Shown: positions 46,625 to 56,304 of the stretch, one piece after another | Position numbering within the stretch: position 1 is the first letter of the stretch | Layout: each line of letters opens with the position of its first letter | Assembly (NCBI GenBank): GCA_001314865.1 | Contig: LJZR01000018.1 | Span: 42,223 to 106,222, forward strand | DNA from: Phormidesmis priestleyi Ana | GTDB taxonomy: Bacteria > Cyanobacteriota > Cyanobacteriia > Phormidesmidales > Phormidesmidaceae | Length of the DNA: 64,000 nt | Reading direction: 5' to 3' | The notes under the pieces: generated by a model | The model's input: the letters and a program-made list of their open reading frames with translations, nothing else | Database searches by the model: none | What the model was told of the DNA's origin: nothing | Program-made: the position numbers and the translations under genes

Positions 46625-46694
46625 CGCTTGAGCGAATTAATGCTTAAGCTATTCTTGAGCGACTTTAAGTCAACTTCTGACAGATTTGACCATC

Positions 46695-46720
46695 AAGCAG
46701 GGCTTCGGCCCTGCTTTTTT
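46695..46720 (+). terminator. Terminator of the atp operon
   Basis: AAGCAGGGC-TTCG-GCCCTGCTTTTTT. Confidence 0.95.
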
Positions 46721-46809
46721 ATGTTTTTTAGCCAGGTGTTCTAGCCGTTGTTGTTAGCGGCTATCTATGGGCCGAGACTTTCATCTGTCGTGGAGCTTAG
46801 TGGCAGAAG

Positions 46810-47122
46810 CAGCAATTCCAAATTCCAAGTTACAGACACCTGAAACCCTTGATTTTCCGTTGAAATTAAGTCTGCTCAAATTTAATCTGGATTCTGTGGC
46901 TCGGTCAAACATTAGCTAGCTCCTCCCTAATTTCAAAAAATCAGCGTCTGAACTTACACAATGACGTCAGAACTGTAATGACCTTAACTCCTGATACAGC
47001 AGGTGATTTGCCTACTTTAAGCAGGCTATCAAAAGTCTTCCAAACTCTTATTCCATAGGGGTTACGACATATTCGCTTCCGTTCATCACAGGCCGTCCTT
47101 AAGTTGGAATTTGGAATTGCTG
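46810..47122. mobile_element. MITE-like non-autonomous element, 313 bp, 23-bp TIRs (1 mismatch), 9-bp TSD TGGCAGAAG
   Basis: TIRs CAGCAATTCCAAATTCCAAGTTA (46810-46832) and TAAGTTGGAATTTGGAATTGCTG (47100-47122); direct repeats TGGCAGAAG at 46801-46809 and 47123-47131. Confidence 0.9.
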
Positions 47123-47514
47123 TGGCAGAAGAGAATTGGGCTGACTTGAACTTTTCTGTAAACCTTTTTTGAGAACCCTTTTTGTAACCCTTTTTCCGAG
47201 CGCGATCGCTACCTTGGCGCTAATCTCTCTTTTCTCATTTTTCGCTTATAAAACAACATTCTTGCATCTATGGAATTTACCCCTTTGATGCGGTCAGTAA
47301 CGTCGTCTAAAACCTTTGTACGACAAGAGATAAAGCCAGTAATAAAGTCTGAGCGCTTCTGCGCTTTTGTATTTGCACTTTTGTATCACAATACTTGCAA
47401 CATTTGCTGGCTTTAAGTCATTGCTTTCCATGAGGACTTGCAACATACTCCTTTGCAGAGAAAACTAGCGAACTGTAGTAAATTAATAGCTGTCCTGCTG
47501 GCGACGCAACCAAT

Positions 47515-48171
47515 ATGAAACAGCTAATTGATTTGAGCCATACGGTTGAAGATGGCATGGTGACCTACAAGGGCATACCAGCGCCGCTGATTTGTGACTT
47601 TTTGACTCGCGAAGCCTCGAAGGCTCTTTATGCAGAAGGGACGACGTTTCATATTGGCAAAATTGAAATGGCGTCAAATACCGGCACCTATCTAGATTCT
47701 CCATTTCATCGCTACGCGGATGGTAAAGATTTATCGGAGCTGGCGCTAGAATCTATTGCGGACTTAAATGGATGGGTGTTTCATGCGCCGGAAGGACAAA
47801 CCAGTATTGGCCCAGCGCTATTTGAGGGCGCTGATGTCAAAGGCAAAGCTGTGTTAGTGCATACAGGCTGGGCACAGCACTGGCGCACTGATCAGTATTT
47901 TGAAGACCATCCTTACCTGACTGCGGATGCGGCAAGGTACTTAAAAGAATCGGGCGCGATTCTGGTGGGAATCGATTCGTACAATATTGATAGCACCTCT
48001 ACTGGAGAAAGACCTGTTCATTCGATATTGTTGCGTGCAGATATTCCGATTGTGGAGCACATGTGTAATCTTGAATCGCTGCCAAATACCGCTTTTAAGT
48101 TTAATGCGGTGCCTGTGAAGGTGAAAAAGTTCGGTACGTTTCCTGTTAGGGCATATGCCGTAGTTGCTTGA
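47515..48171 (+). CDS. Cyclase family protein (kynurenine formamidase-like)
   Basis: IDLSHTVEDGMVTYKGIP; NTGTYLDSPFHRYADGKDLSEL; VHTGWAQHW. Confidence 0.9.
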   Translation: MKQLIDLSHTVEDGMVTYKGIPAPLICDFLTREASKALYAEGTTFHIGKIEMASNTGTYLDSPFHRYADGKDLSELALESIADLNGWVFHAPEGQTSIGPALFEGADVKGKAVLVHTGWAQHWRTDQYFEDHPYLTADAARYLKESGAILVGIDSYNIDSTSTGERPVHSILLRADIPIVEHMCNLESLPNTAFKFNAVPVKVKKFGTFPVRAYAVVA

Positions 48172-48207
48172 AAGTTTCAGCAAAAGTTTCAGCAAAAGTT
48201 TCAGCAT
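48170..48207. repeat. 12-bp tandem repeat (AAAGTTTCAGCA) x3, spanning the cyclase stop codon
   Basis: Read directly. Confidence 0.95.
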
Positions 48208-48219
48208 AGGTTGCAATGT

Positions 48220-49146
48220 TTAATCCAAGGGTAAATCACCGATGCTTTTATCTTGGAGAAGGCTGTAGATGTCTATTTCGAGTGAGATTTGATAGATATC
48301 GCGTTTAGAGCGGTCAGTGCGCTGGGCGATCGCACGGCTCGCCTCAGATCGAGACAGTCCTTGAGCAATCAGGTCTTTCAGTTCGGTGATGATGTCCGCT
48401 TCACTCAGCGTCGCTTGGGTTTCAGGGGCAGGCGCGATCGCCACTGTAAACTCTCCCTTAGGGGCAGTGGTTGCATAATGCTCCAGCGCTTCGTTAAGGG
48501 TTCCGCGCCAAAACTCTTCATAGCGCTTGGTTAACTCCCGTGCTAACGTCACCGATCGATCTGGCCCAAGCGCTGCGTGTAAGTCTGTGAGTGTTTTGAC
48601 AATTCGGTGAGGACTCTCGTAAAGGACAACCGTGCGGGGTTCTGTTTTGAGTGCGTCGATACGGCCCTGACGGACTTTGCCTTTTACCGGTAAAAAGCCC
48701 TCAAAAACAAAGCGATCGCACGGCAGTCCAGCCGCGGCCACCGCCGCAATCACAGCCGAGGGCCCTGGAACTGGCACAACCGTAATTTGGTTGGCTATAC
48801 AGGCGCAGACCAGTTCATAGCCCGGATCAGAGATTCCCGGCATTCCGGCGTCGGTGACAAGGGCGATCGCTTCTCCACTGTGTAGCTTTGCGATCAGCTG
48901 AGGAATACGCTGCTGGCTGTTGTGATCGTGATAGCTAATTTGCGGAGTTGTGATTTGAAAATATTGCAGCAGCTTGCCGGTATGGCGAGTATCTTCGGCG
49001 GCAATCAGATCAGCGCTTTTTAAAAGGCGAATCGCGCGAAAGGTCATATCTTCTAAATTGCCGATGGGTGTACCCACTAGATAGAGCGTACCGGGATTGA
49101 TTTCGGAGCTATTTTCGCGGTCAATATATAAAGGAGAAGCTGTCAC
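48220..49146 (-). CDS. rsmI: 16S rRNA (cytidine1402-2'-O)-methyltransferase
   Basis: GTLYLVGTPIGNLEDMTFRAIRLLKSADLIAAEDTRHTGKLL; LVTDAGMPGISDPGYELV. Confidence 0.96.
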   Translation of the reverse strand: MTASPLYIDRENSSEINPGTLYLVGTPIGNLEDMTFRAIRLLKSADLIAAEDTRHTGKLLQYFQITTPQISYHDHNSQQRIPQLIAKLHSGEAIALVTDAGMPGISDPGYELVCACIANQITVVPVPGPSAVIAAVAAAGLPCDRFVFEGFLPVKGKVRQGRIDALKTEPRTVVLYESPHRIVKTLTDLHAALGPDRSVTLARELTKRYEEFWRGTLNEALEHYATTAPKGEFTVAIAPAPETQATLSEADIITELKDLIAQGLSRSEASRAIAQRTDRSKRDIYQISLEIDIYSLLQDKSIGDLPLD

Positions 49147-49157
49147 AGGGCATAGCC

Positions 49158-49196
49158 AAGTAAGCTGGATAAGTAAGCTGGATAAGTAAGCTGGAT
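49158..49196. repeat. 13-bp tandem repeat (AAGTAAGCTGGAT) x3 between rsmI and the sugar kinase
   Basis: Three identical copies read directly. Confidence 0.98.
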
Positions 49197-49235
49197 AGTG
49201 AAATCCTACCGTAGCAAGCGACTAGGTAAAGCTGT

Positions 49236-50165
49236 ATGGAACGTAAGCGTGGGCTCTTTGTGGGTATGACCACTTTAGACTGCTTGTATCAGGTGGCGCG
49301 ATCGCCTGCTGCCAATGAAAAGGTGACCGCTCACAAAAGCCTCCTAGTATCGGGCGGGCCTGCCACCAACGCAGCCGTCGCCTTTGCCCAGCTAGGCGCC
49401 TCTAAAGGCAATCAGGCCGTCCTGCTCTCCATCATAGGCACCCATCCATTAACAGCCTTACTGCGTGAAGACCTGCAAGGCCAAGGGGTCATTTTAGCTG
49501 ACCTAGCACCTGAACGGATTTCGCCGCCGCCGGTTTCTTCGATTATGGTAACGAGTGCGACGGGCGATCGCGCAGTGGTCGCAAGCAACGCAGTAGATAT
49601 GCAGGCTCAAGCCAATCAGGTCTCGCCCGATATTTTAGACGCTGTAGACATTGTTTTGATTGACGGCCATCAGATGGCGGTGAGTGCTCAAATTGCTGAA
49701 TGGGCCAGGTCAAAAGATATTTTGGTCGTGGTAGACGGCGGCAGTTGGAAGCCCAATTTTGACCGAGTGCTGCCCTACGCAGATGTGGTGGTGGCCTCAG
49801 CGAACTTTCATCCACCAGGATGCTCAACCCCGGTCGCTGTATTTGACTATCTCAAAGGCTTAGGCGTGTCGCGCATAGCGATTACCCAGGGTGCGTCGCC
49901 CATTTTGTATGAAGGGCCAAATGGCAGTGGCGAAATTGACATTCCCAAAGTGCGAGCCGTTGATACACTCGGTGCAGGCGATATTTTTCATGGTGCATTC
50001 TGCCATTTTTACCTGACCCATACTTTTGAAGAAGCGCTATTAAAGGCTAGTCGAAGCGCTTCGTTTGCTTGCCAGTACTGGGGTACACGCGACTGGACAA
50101 AGATTTATCGACTGGACGACATACTCTCTGAGTCAGATGATGCTGACGATGCCCCAGATGCCTAG
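49236..50165 (+). CDS. PfkB-family carbohydrate kinase
   Basis: VSGGPATNAAVAFAQLGA; VRAVDTLGAGDIFHGAFCHF. Confidence 0.92.
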   Translation: MERKRGLFVGMTTLDCLYQVARSPAANEKVTAHKSLLVSGGPATNAAVAFAQLGASKGNQAVLLSIIGTHPLTALLREDLQGQGVILADLAPERISPPPVSSIMVTSATGDRAVVASNAVDMQAQANQVSPDILDAVDIVLIDGHQMAVSAQIAEWARSKDILVVVDGGSWKPNFDRVLPYADVVVASANFHPPGCSTPVAVFDYLKGLGVSRIAITQGASPILYEGPNGSGEIDIPKVRAVDTLGAGDIFHGAFCHFYLTHTFEEALLKASRSASFACQYWGTRDWTKIYRLDDILSESDDADDAPDA

Positions 50166-50379
50166 CCCCAGATGCCTAGCCCCGATTTCTGGAGTCTCCG
50201 GGAGCCATTGGACAGTTCTGTAAAGCTAAGAAGATTTGAGTATCCATAGCATTTGATATTCAATGCTGTTGATGTAGTCTGTAGCGGGAAGGATGAGGTC
50301 AGTATTTACCCAGCATTTCCAGCCTTTGCCCAGTATTTACAAGTATTTATATTGATATCTGCATTGAGCAGGAGTTTTT

Positions 50380-51354
50380 ATGTCGTTTGAGCAAGAGAAA
50401 AAAGTCGCGATCGCAGCTGCCACCGCTGCCGCCATCATTTGTGAGCAAGTGCGCCAAACCATGGTGCCTGAAGCCATCGAAAAAAAGGACAAAAGCCCCG
50501 TAACCGTCGCTGACTTCGGCGCACAGGCAGTCGTGTGTAAGGCACTTGCCGACGCTTTCCCCAATGATCCGGTCGTTGGCGAAGAAGACGCCGCCCAGCT
50601 CAAGATCCCTAAAATGGCCGAGCGTTTGCAGCAGGTGACAGACTATGTCAAACAGGTAGAGCCAGATGCCACACCTGAATCAGTTCTGAGCTGGATTGAC
50701 CATGGCAACGGCGCGGTGGCTTCTCGCTACTGGACGCTTGACCCGATTGATGGCACCAAGGGCTTTTTGCGCAAGGATCAATATGCGGTAGCGCTGGCAA
50801 TGGTGGCCGAAGGCGATGTCAAAGTAGGTGTGTTGGCCTGTCCGGCGCTCACGCTGACGCTAAAAGACGGCCCCGCGACGGGCATTTTATTTGTGGCCGT
50901 GCGCGGTGAAGGGGCCACTATGCAGGCTATCCATAACGGCACTCCTGAACCCATTAAGGTGACAAGCTCCGCCGATACCGAAAATTTTCGCTTTGTTGAA
51001 AGTGTAGAGTCGGCCCATGGCGACCAAACCTTACAACAGCTCATCGCTAAGGCAGCGGGCATCACGACCGAATCTATCCGTATGGATTCTCAGGCGAAGT
51101 ATGGCGTGGTTGCGTCAGGCAATGCTGTGCTCTATCTACGACTGCCTTCGCCTAAATACCCTGGCTACCAAGAGAAAATTTGGGATCATGCTGCCGGTGT
51201 CATCGTAGTCGAAGAAGCTGGCGGACGTGTGACCGATATGTTTGGTGAAAAGCTAGACTTTTCTAAAGCTGATCGGCTAGAAACGGTTGGCGTTGTGGTC
51301 AGTAACGGCGAAATTCACACTAAAGTACTGTCTGCACTCAACCGAGAAGGCTAG
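50380..51354 (+). CDS. 3'(2'),5'-bisphosphate nucleotidase (CysQ/HAL2-like)
   Basis: DKSPVTVADFGAQAVV, VVGEEDA, WTLDPIDGTKGFLRKDQYAVALAMV, KIWDHAAGVIVVEEAGG. Confidence 0.93.
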   Translation: MSFEQEKKVAIAAATAAAIICEQVRQTMVPEAIEKKDKSPVTVADFGAQAVVCKALADAFPNDPVVGEEDAAQLKIPKMAERLQQVTDYVKQVEPDATPESVLSWIDHGNGAVASRYWTLDPIDGTKGFLRKDQYAVALAMVAEGDVKVGVLACPALTLTLKDGPATGILFVAVRGEGATMQAIHNGTPEPIKVTSSADTENFRFVESVESAHGDQTLQQLIAKAAGITTESIRMDSQAKYGVVASGNAVLYLRLPSPKYPGYQEKIWDHAAGVIVVEEAGGRVTDMFGEKLDFSKADRLETVGVVVSNGEIHTKVLSALNREG

Positions 51355-51417
51355 CGCTATCCGGCAGCTAATTGTATTCGTTGTGTTTGTTGTGTTCGTT
51401 TGGTTTTTGGATCGCAC

Positions 51418-51455
51418 AAGAGGCCGTTCCCGGTCACTCAGGAACAGCCTCTTTT
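51418..51455 (+). terminator. Rho-independent terminator
   Basis: AAGAGGCCGTTCC-CGGTCACTCA-GGAACAGCCTCTTTT. Confidence 0.9.
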
Positions 51456-51571
51456 ATCCCGATATTTAGCACCGTTGTTTTCAATCAATTGTTTTCAATC
51501 ACTGAAAATATCTTGACCGGGACGCAAGCCTTGCGCCCCTGGGCAGGTTAGCTGAATGATGCCTTGAACTT

Positions 51572-52807
51572 TTACGCTTTAAACTTTTCAGTAATGCGTT
51601 TCATCGCTTCTTCAACATTGTCACGACTGTTAAATGCTGAGATGCGAAAGTAACCTTCTCCGGCAGCGCCAAAGCCCGAACCCGGTGTTCCAACAATGTT
51701 GCAAGTATTCAGTAGCTTATCAAAAAAGTCCCAGCTCGTCAGGCCATCCGGCGTTTTTACCCATACATACGGAGCATTTTCCCCGCCGTATACCTGAATG
51801 CCAGCCGCAGTCAGTTGCTCTCGAATAATGCGTGCATTCTCCATATAAAAGCTCACCAGTTCTTTGGTTTGCTGTTGGCCCGCAGCTGAATACACTGCTT
51901 CTGCGGCCCTTTGCACAACATAAGAAACGCCGTTGAACTTAGTCGCTTGGCGGCGATTCCACAGCTGCCAAATTTCTACATCAGAGCCGTCTTGTGCCTT
52001 GCCAGTCAGTGTTTTAGGCACCACCGTTAGGGCGCAGCGGGTGCCAGTAAAGCCCGCATTCTTAGAAAAAGATCGAAATTCAATGGCGCAGTCTCTAGCA
52101 CCTTCAATTTCATAGATGGAATGCGGTATGGAGTCATCTGTAATGAAAGACTCGTAAGCGGCATCAAACAAAATGATTGAGCCGTTCGCCTTTGCGTAGT
52201 TCACCCAATCAATCAGCTGATCTTTTGTCATGGTTGCACCCGTGGGATTGTTGGGCGAACACAGGTAAATTAAGTCAACTTTGTCAGCCGGAACCTGCGC
52301 TGCAAAATTGTTGTCTGCGCTAATGGGTAAGTAGGTAATGCCTTCATATTTGCCGCTTTCGTCAGCCTCGCCGGTGTGACCTGCCATGACGTTGGTGTCT
52401 ACATACACCGGATACACCGGATCGGTGACGGCAATGCTATTGTCACTGCCAAAAATATCAAGGATGTTGCCACAGTCGCATTTAGAACCGTCGGATATGA
52501 ATATTTCGGAGGCGTCAATGTCGCAGCCTCGTGACTGAAAGTCGTGCTGGGCGATCGCCTCTCTCAGCCAAAGATAGCCCTGCTCTGGGCCATATCCTCT
52601 AAACGAGGCGCGATCGCCCATTTCCTGAACCGCTGTAATCATCGCCTCCCGGCAAGCCGCTGGCAGAGGCTCCGTCACATCGCCAATTCCCAGCTTAATG
52701 ACCGGCGCATTGGGATTTGCTTCGGTATAGGCATTCACCCGGCGGCCAATTTCGGGAAACAGGTAGCCTGCCTTGAGCTTGAGATAATTGTCGTTGATCG
52801 TCGTCAT
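51572..52807 (-). CDS. dapL: LL-diaminopimelate aminotransferase
   Basis: [66 protein letters not shown]. Confidence 0.97.
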   Translation of the reverse strand: MTTINDNYLKLKAGYLFPEIGRRVNAYTEANPNAPVIKLGIGDVTEPLPAACREAMITAVQEMGDRASFRGYGPEQGYLWLREAIAQHDFQSRGCDIDASEIFISDGSKCDCGNILDIFGSDNSIAVTDPVYPVYVDTNVMAGHTGEADESGKYEGITYLPISADNNFAAQVPADKVDLIYLCSPNNPTGATMTKDQLIDWVNYAKANGSIILFDAAYESFITDDSIPHSIYEIEGARDCAIEFRSFSKNAGFTGTRCALTVVPKTLTGKAQDGSDVEIWQLWNRRQATKFNGVSYVVQRAAEAVYSAAGQQQTKELVSFYMENARIIREQLTAAGIQVYGGENAPYVWVKTPDGLTSWDFFDKLLNTCNIVGTPGSGFGAAGEGYFRISAFNSRDNVEEAMKRITEKFKA

Positions 52808-52936
52808 AGTAATTTTTGAGGGGGTAATTCTTCGCGCAGATTCGTGAGTTCATCGGTGAGCGTAATACAAATCTTATCAGGCGTTCCGCGTAGATTATCC
52901 TGAACCTATTACCTATTCATTGAGCTGCCCTTTTAG

Positions 52937-53533
52937 ATGCTTCACACCCGCACCTGCTGGATTTTTGACATGGACGGCACGCTAACCGAAAGCCTTCACG
53001 ACTTTCCCGCCATCAGCAGAGCCTTAGGTTTGCCCGACGATGAACCCATCTTAGAAGCTCTAGAAAAGTTAGCGCCTGATGAACTCGTCAAACGTCAGCG
53101 ACAGCTAGATGATATCGAGCGAGAGATTGCGCGCCAAGCCACGCCTCAACCGGGGGCCTACGATTTACTCAGCGACCTACGCAGCCAAGGCAAACGCATC
53201 GGCATCTTGACCCGCAACACCAAAGACATGGCTCACGAAACGCTCGCTGCTTGCGGTCTGGCTGATTTTTTTCATCCCGACGATATTTTGGGTCGCAGTT
53301 GCTGCCCGCCCAAGCCCAAACCAGACGGCATCCTAAAGCTGTTAAGCGCCTGGTCAACTACCCCTGCTGATGCTGTGATGACTGGCGATCATAAGTTTGA
53401 TTTGCTTGCAGGTCGCAACGCCCAGGTAGCTGCTGTTTATCTCGATCCTCAGGGCCAATTTCCCTGGCAGGCTTACGCCGACTATGCCGTCGATAGCCTA
53501 GAAGCCCTGCGTCAGCTCAATTTAGCCGCTTGA
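52937..53533 (+). CDS. HAD-superfamily hydrolase
   Basis: WIFDMDGTLTES; GKRIGILTRNTK; AVMTGDHKFDLLAGRNA. Confidence 0.9.
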   Translation: MLHTRTCWIFDMDGTLTESLHDFPAISRALGLPDDEPILEALEKLAPDELVKRQRQLDDIEREIARQATPQPGAYDLLSDLRSQGKRIGILTRNTKDMAHETLAACGLADFFHPDDILGRSCCPPKPKPDGILKLLSAWSTTPADAVMTGDHKFDLLAGRNAQVAAVYLDPQGQFPWQAYADYAVDSLEALRQLNLAA

Positions 53534-53716
53534 GTTCTAACGTCTTAAACCCCTAGAACGGAGAAAATATAAAGAACAATTGCTAAAAATCTATAGATAA
53601 AGAAAAGAATACTTATAGAGCAGTAAAAGCCCTTTGCATCGGCTGAAATTACTGAGAATAAAGTGCTATAGCCATAACAGAAGTCACAAAAACCAATCCT
53701 AACAAACTCAAAAAAC

Positions 53717-53772
53717 TGAGCATAAATACTTATTTCTACTAAAATAATTCAATAGCGAAGTATTTATGCTCA
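53717..53772. promoter_or_regulatory. 15-bp perfect inverted repeat (TGAGCATAAATACTT / AAGTATTTATGCTCA) with 26-nt spacer, just upstream of a candidate promoter
   Basis: Read directly; TTGACA (53785-53790), 17 nt, TTACAT (53808-53813) follow. Confidence 0.7.
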
Positions 53773-53899
53773 TTGACGTTTTAGTTGACATTTGCCCATT
53801 AACTTCGTTACATTTGTTTACACAGGCCAATGCGCCGTTTTATGAGTCTACGGCTGGGCCATTCACATTCAATTTCATTTCGATATAAGGAATTCTCTC

Positions 53900-54079
53900 A
53901 TGGCTATTGTTTTTGGTCTGTTGATTGTTGGCTGGCTTGTTGCATTTGCTTTAGGCGCTCAAGCAGGCTTTGATAATCAGCCCGCCGCCGCCCAGCCTAG
54001 TCCAGCTCAAAGCGTTAGTCAGCGTGATCTTCGTGGTGTTGAAGCGACGACTTATCGCGAACCGGCTTCTATGGCATAA
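53900..54079 (+). CDS. 59-aa single-TM small protein (not in the supplied ORF list)
   Basis: MAIVFGLLIVGWLVAFALGAQAGFDNQPAAAQPSPAQSVSQRDLRGVEATTYREPASMA; upstream AAGGAATT; terminator downstream. Confidence 0.75.
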   Translation: MAIVFGLLIVGWLVAFALGAQAGFDNQPAAAQPSPAQSVSQRDLRGVEATTYREPASMA

Positions 54080-54130
54080 CTTTTCAGCTATTTTTAGCTA
54101 TAAGAGTTTGAATACAAATTATTTGAATAT

Positions 54131-54164
54131 AAAAGCGTTTGGAGTGAATGCTCCGAACGCTTTT
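54131..54164 (+). terminator. Terminator of the 59-aa sORF
   Basis: AAAAGCGTTTGGAG-TGAATG-CTCCGAACGCTTTT. Confidence 0.88.
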
Positions 54165-54183
54165 AATTTGCTTATTCATGTGA

Positions 54184-54260
54184 TCTATCTAATCGGGTCT
54201 ATCTAATCGGGTCTATCTAATCGGGTCTATTGAATCTGGTTCATTGAATCTGGTTCATTG
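54184..54260. repeat. 14-bp (TCTATCTAATCGGG) and 13-bp (TTCATTGAATCTGG-like) tandem repeats overlapping the 3' end of the GGDEF-EAL gene
   Basis: Read directly. Confidence 0.92.
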
Positions 54261-56085
54261 AGTTAGCTGGTTGATTGGTTTCAATGATGAACTGCAGCGC
54301 CTTCTCTGGCTTCATCGGCTTGGCAAAGTAAAAGCCCTGTATGTTCGAGCATCCTAGCGCTCGTAAGCCGTCTAGCTGTGCTTTGGTTTCTACACCTTCC
54401 GCTACGATATCCATGCTTAAATGGGTTGCCAAATCAATAATCGTGCGAATAATGTGCGTGTTTTCACCGTTCTCTCCAATGTTTTGCACAAAGGATCGAT
54501 CGATCTTTAAAATATCGATGGGTAGCTGCTGTAGACGGCTCAGCGACGAATAGCCAATGCCAAAGTCATCAATGCACAGCTCCACGCTGATCGCTCGAAG
54601 CTCTTTGAGTACTTCACAAGCTTCGGCTGAGTTATGCATGATTGCTGTCTCCGTAATCTCTAGGCGCAGATTTTCGGCCGGAAATCCAGTTTCATCTAGG
54701 ATCGCTTTAATCTGCTGCGCTAAATCATGTTGCATGAGCTGACGAGCCGACAAATTCACATTAAGCTTGATGATGCAGTCATCGGCTAATTGCTTTTGCC
54801 ACTGGCCTACTTGCATGCAGGCTTCTTTGAGTACCCATTGCCCAATCATGGTGATCACACCGGTTTCTTCCATCACTGGGATAAACTCGCCCGGAGAGAT
54901 GATGCCATGCTGAGGGTGATACCAGCGAATTAGGGCTTCTACGCCGACTACTTGGTTATGTTTAACATTGATAATGGGCTGATAGTGCAGCTTTAGTTCT
55001 TTACGCTGTACGGCAAACTGTGCCTGAGTTGCCATTTGCCACAGGGCTACAGCGCGCTGATGCATTGTTTGATCAAATACGGTGTGGCAAGCGCCCCCTT
55101 GAGCCTTGGCCCTATATAGGGCAGTGTCTGCGTTCCGCAGTAAGTCGCTAGATTTTTCATAGCCGGCGCTGCTGCACACTATGCCAATACTGATGTTGGC
55201 AAACACTTCGTAGCTGCCTAGCTTAAAAGGTGTTTTAAGACTGTTATGAACGCGATCGCACACCGCTAACGCATCCTCAATGCCGTCAATTTCTTCTAGT
55301 AAAATAGAAAACTCATCGCCTCCTAGCCGAGCGAGGGTGTCGCAACGACGAATGCAGGCTTCTAACCGGCCCGCCAAAGCCGTCAACAGCTGATCGCCAA
55401 TGCTGTGGCCCAAGCTGTCGTTAATGACCTTAAATCTATCCAAATCCAAAAATAGCACCGCGCATTGACTGCTGGCATTGCGCTCTAGCCTAATCACCGC
55501 CTGCTCTAAACGATTGACAAACAATGCCCGGTTGGCGAGCCCAGTGAGCTCGTCATAGAAAGCCTGATGAGAGAGCTGGGCCTCCATCCATTTTTGCTCG
55601 GTTAGATTAATCACCTGAATCAAAAAGCAGATGGGCCTTTGCTGTCCGTCGCGTACCATTGTGACGGTAAGGCCAACATGCAGCGGTTTTTCGTCTTTAC
55701 TCCAGTGGCGTGTTTCTATTTGAAAATGCTGCCGATCGCCCTCTAGCAGCTGATCGCCTAAGGACTTTAGCAACGATACATCCTCGGGATGGGTCAGTTC
55801 ACTAAACGATCGCCCAATGAGTTCGTATTCGCCATAGCCAACCGCCTCACAAAAACTCTGGTTGGCGCTCAAGAAGCTGCCGCTCAAGTCCAAAATGGTC
55901 ATGCCAATTGGCGATAGCTGAAATATTTGCTTGAGCGTTTTGGTGTTTAAAGCATCCTGGTTAGTTGGCGGCGCACTCGATTGTTTTGCGGCGCTACCGT
56001 CTACGGCTTCTATTTTAGGCGCATCATCGGACGCAGCAGAGCCATTGGCTAAAGGGGTGTTTGCCACACTAGAGGTTGTGTTCAT
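54241..56085 (-). CDS. PAS-GGDEF-EAL bifunctional c-di-GMP signalling protein
   Basis: PAS-like IFQLSPIGMTILDLSGSFLSANQSF; RRCDTLARLGGDEFSILLEE; GVEALIRWYHP, LRLEITETAIM, CIDDFGIGYSSLSRL, VAEGVET. Confidence 0.95.
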   Translation of the reverse strand: MNTTSSVANTPLANGSAASDDAPKIEAVDGSAAKQSSAPPTNQDALNTKTLKQIFQLSPIGMTILDLSGSFLSANQSFCEAVGYGEYELIGRSFSELTHPEDVSLLKSLGDQLLEGDRQHFQIETRHWSKDEKPLHVGLTVTMVRDGQQRPICFLIQVINLTEQKWMEAQLSHQAFYDELTGLANRALFVNRLEQAVIRLERNASSQCAVLFLDLDRFKVINDSLGHSIGDQLLTALAGRLEACIRRCDTLARLGGDEFSILLEEIDGIEDALAVCDRVHNSLKTPFKLGSYEVFANISIGIVCSSAGYEKSSDLLRNADTALYRAKAQGGACHTVFDQTMHQRAVALWQMATQAQFAVQRKELKLHYQPIINVKHNQVVGVEALIRWYHPQHGIISPGEFIPVMEETGVITMIGQWVLKEACMQVGQWQKQLADDCIIKLNVNLSARQLMQHDLAQQIKAILDETGFPAENLRLEITETAIMHNSAEACEVLKELRAISVELCIDDFGIGYSSLSRLQQLPIDILKIDRSFVQNIGENGENTHIIRTIIDLATHLSMDIVAEGVETKAQLDGLRALGCSNIQGFYFAKPMKPEKALQFIIETNQPANSMNQIQ

Positions 56086-56304
56086 AAGTTTGCTTAGGCT
56101 TTGCTAGGGCGCAGGAATAGCTCGCGCAGGGTGGCTGTAAAGAGCTTGGCTGCAAAATTGACGAAAATTTGACGGCTAGCATTACAGCAAGCGTATGAAT
56201 GCAAAAAAATGCGTCTACACTGGCTACTAGAGAATGCCCGGAGACGCTGTTATAGTCTCGATTATATTTTCTTGGCTTGATGAATCAGGCTACAAATGTA
56301 AGCA

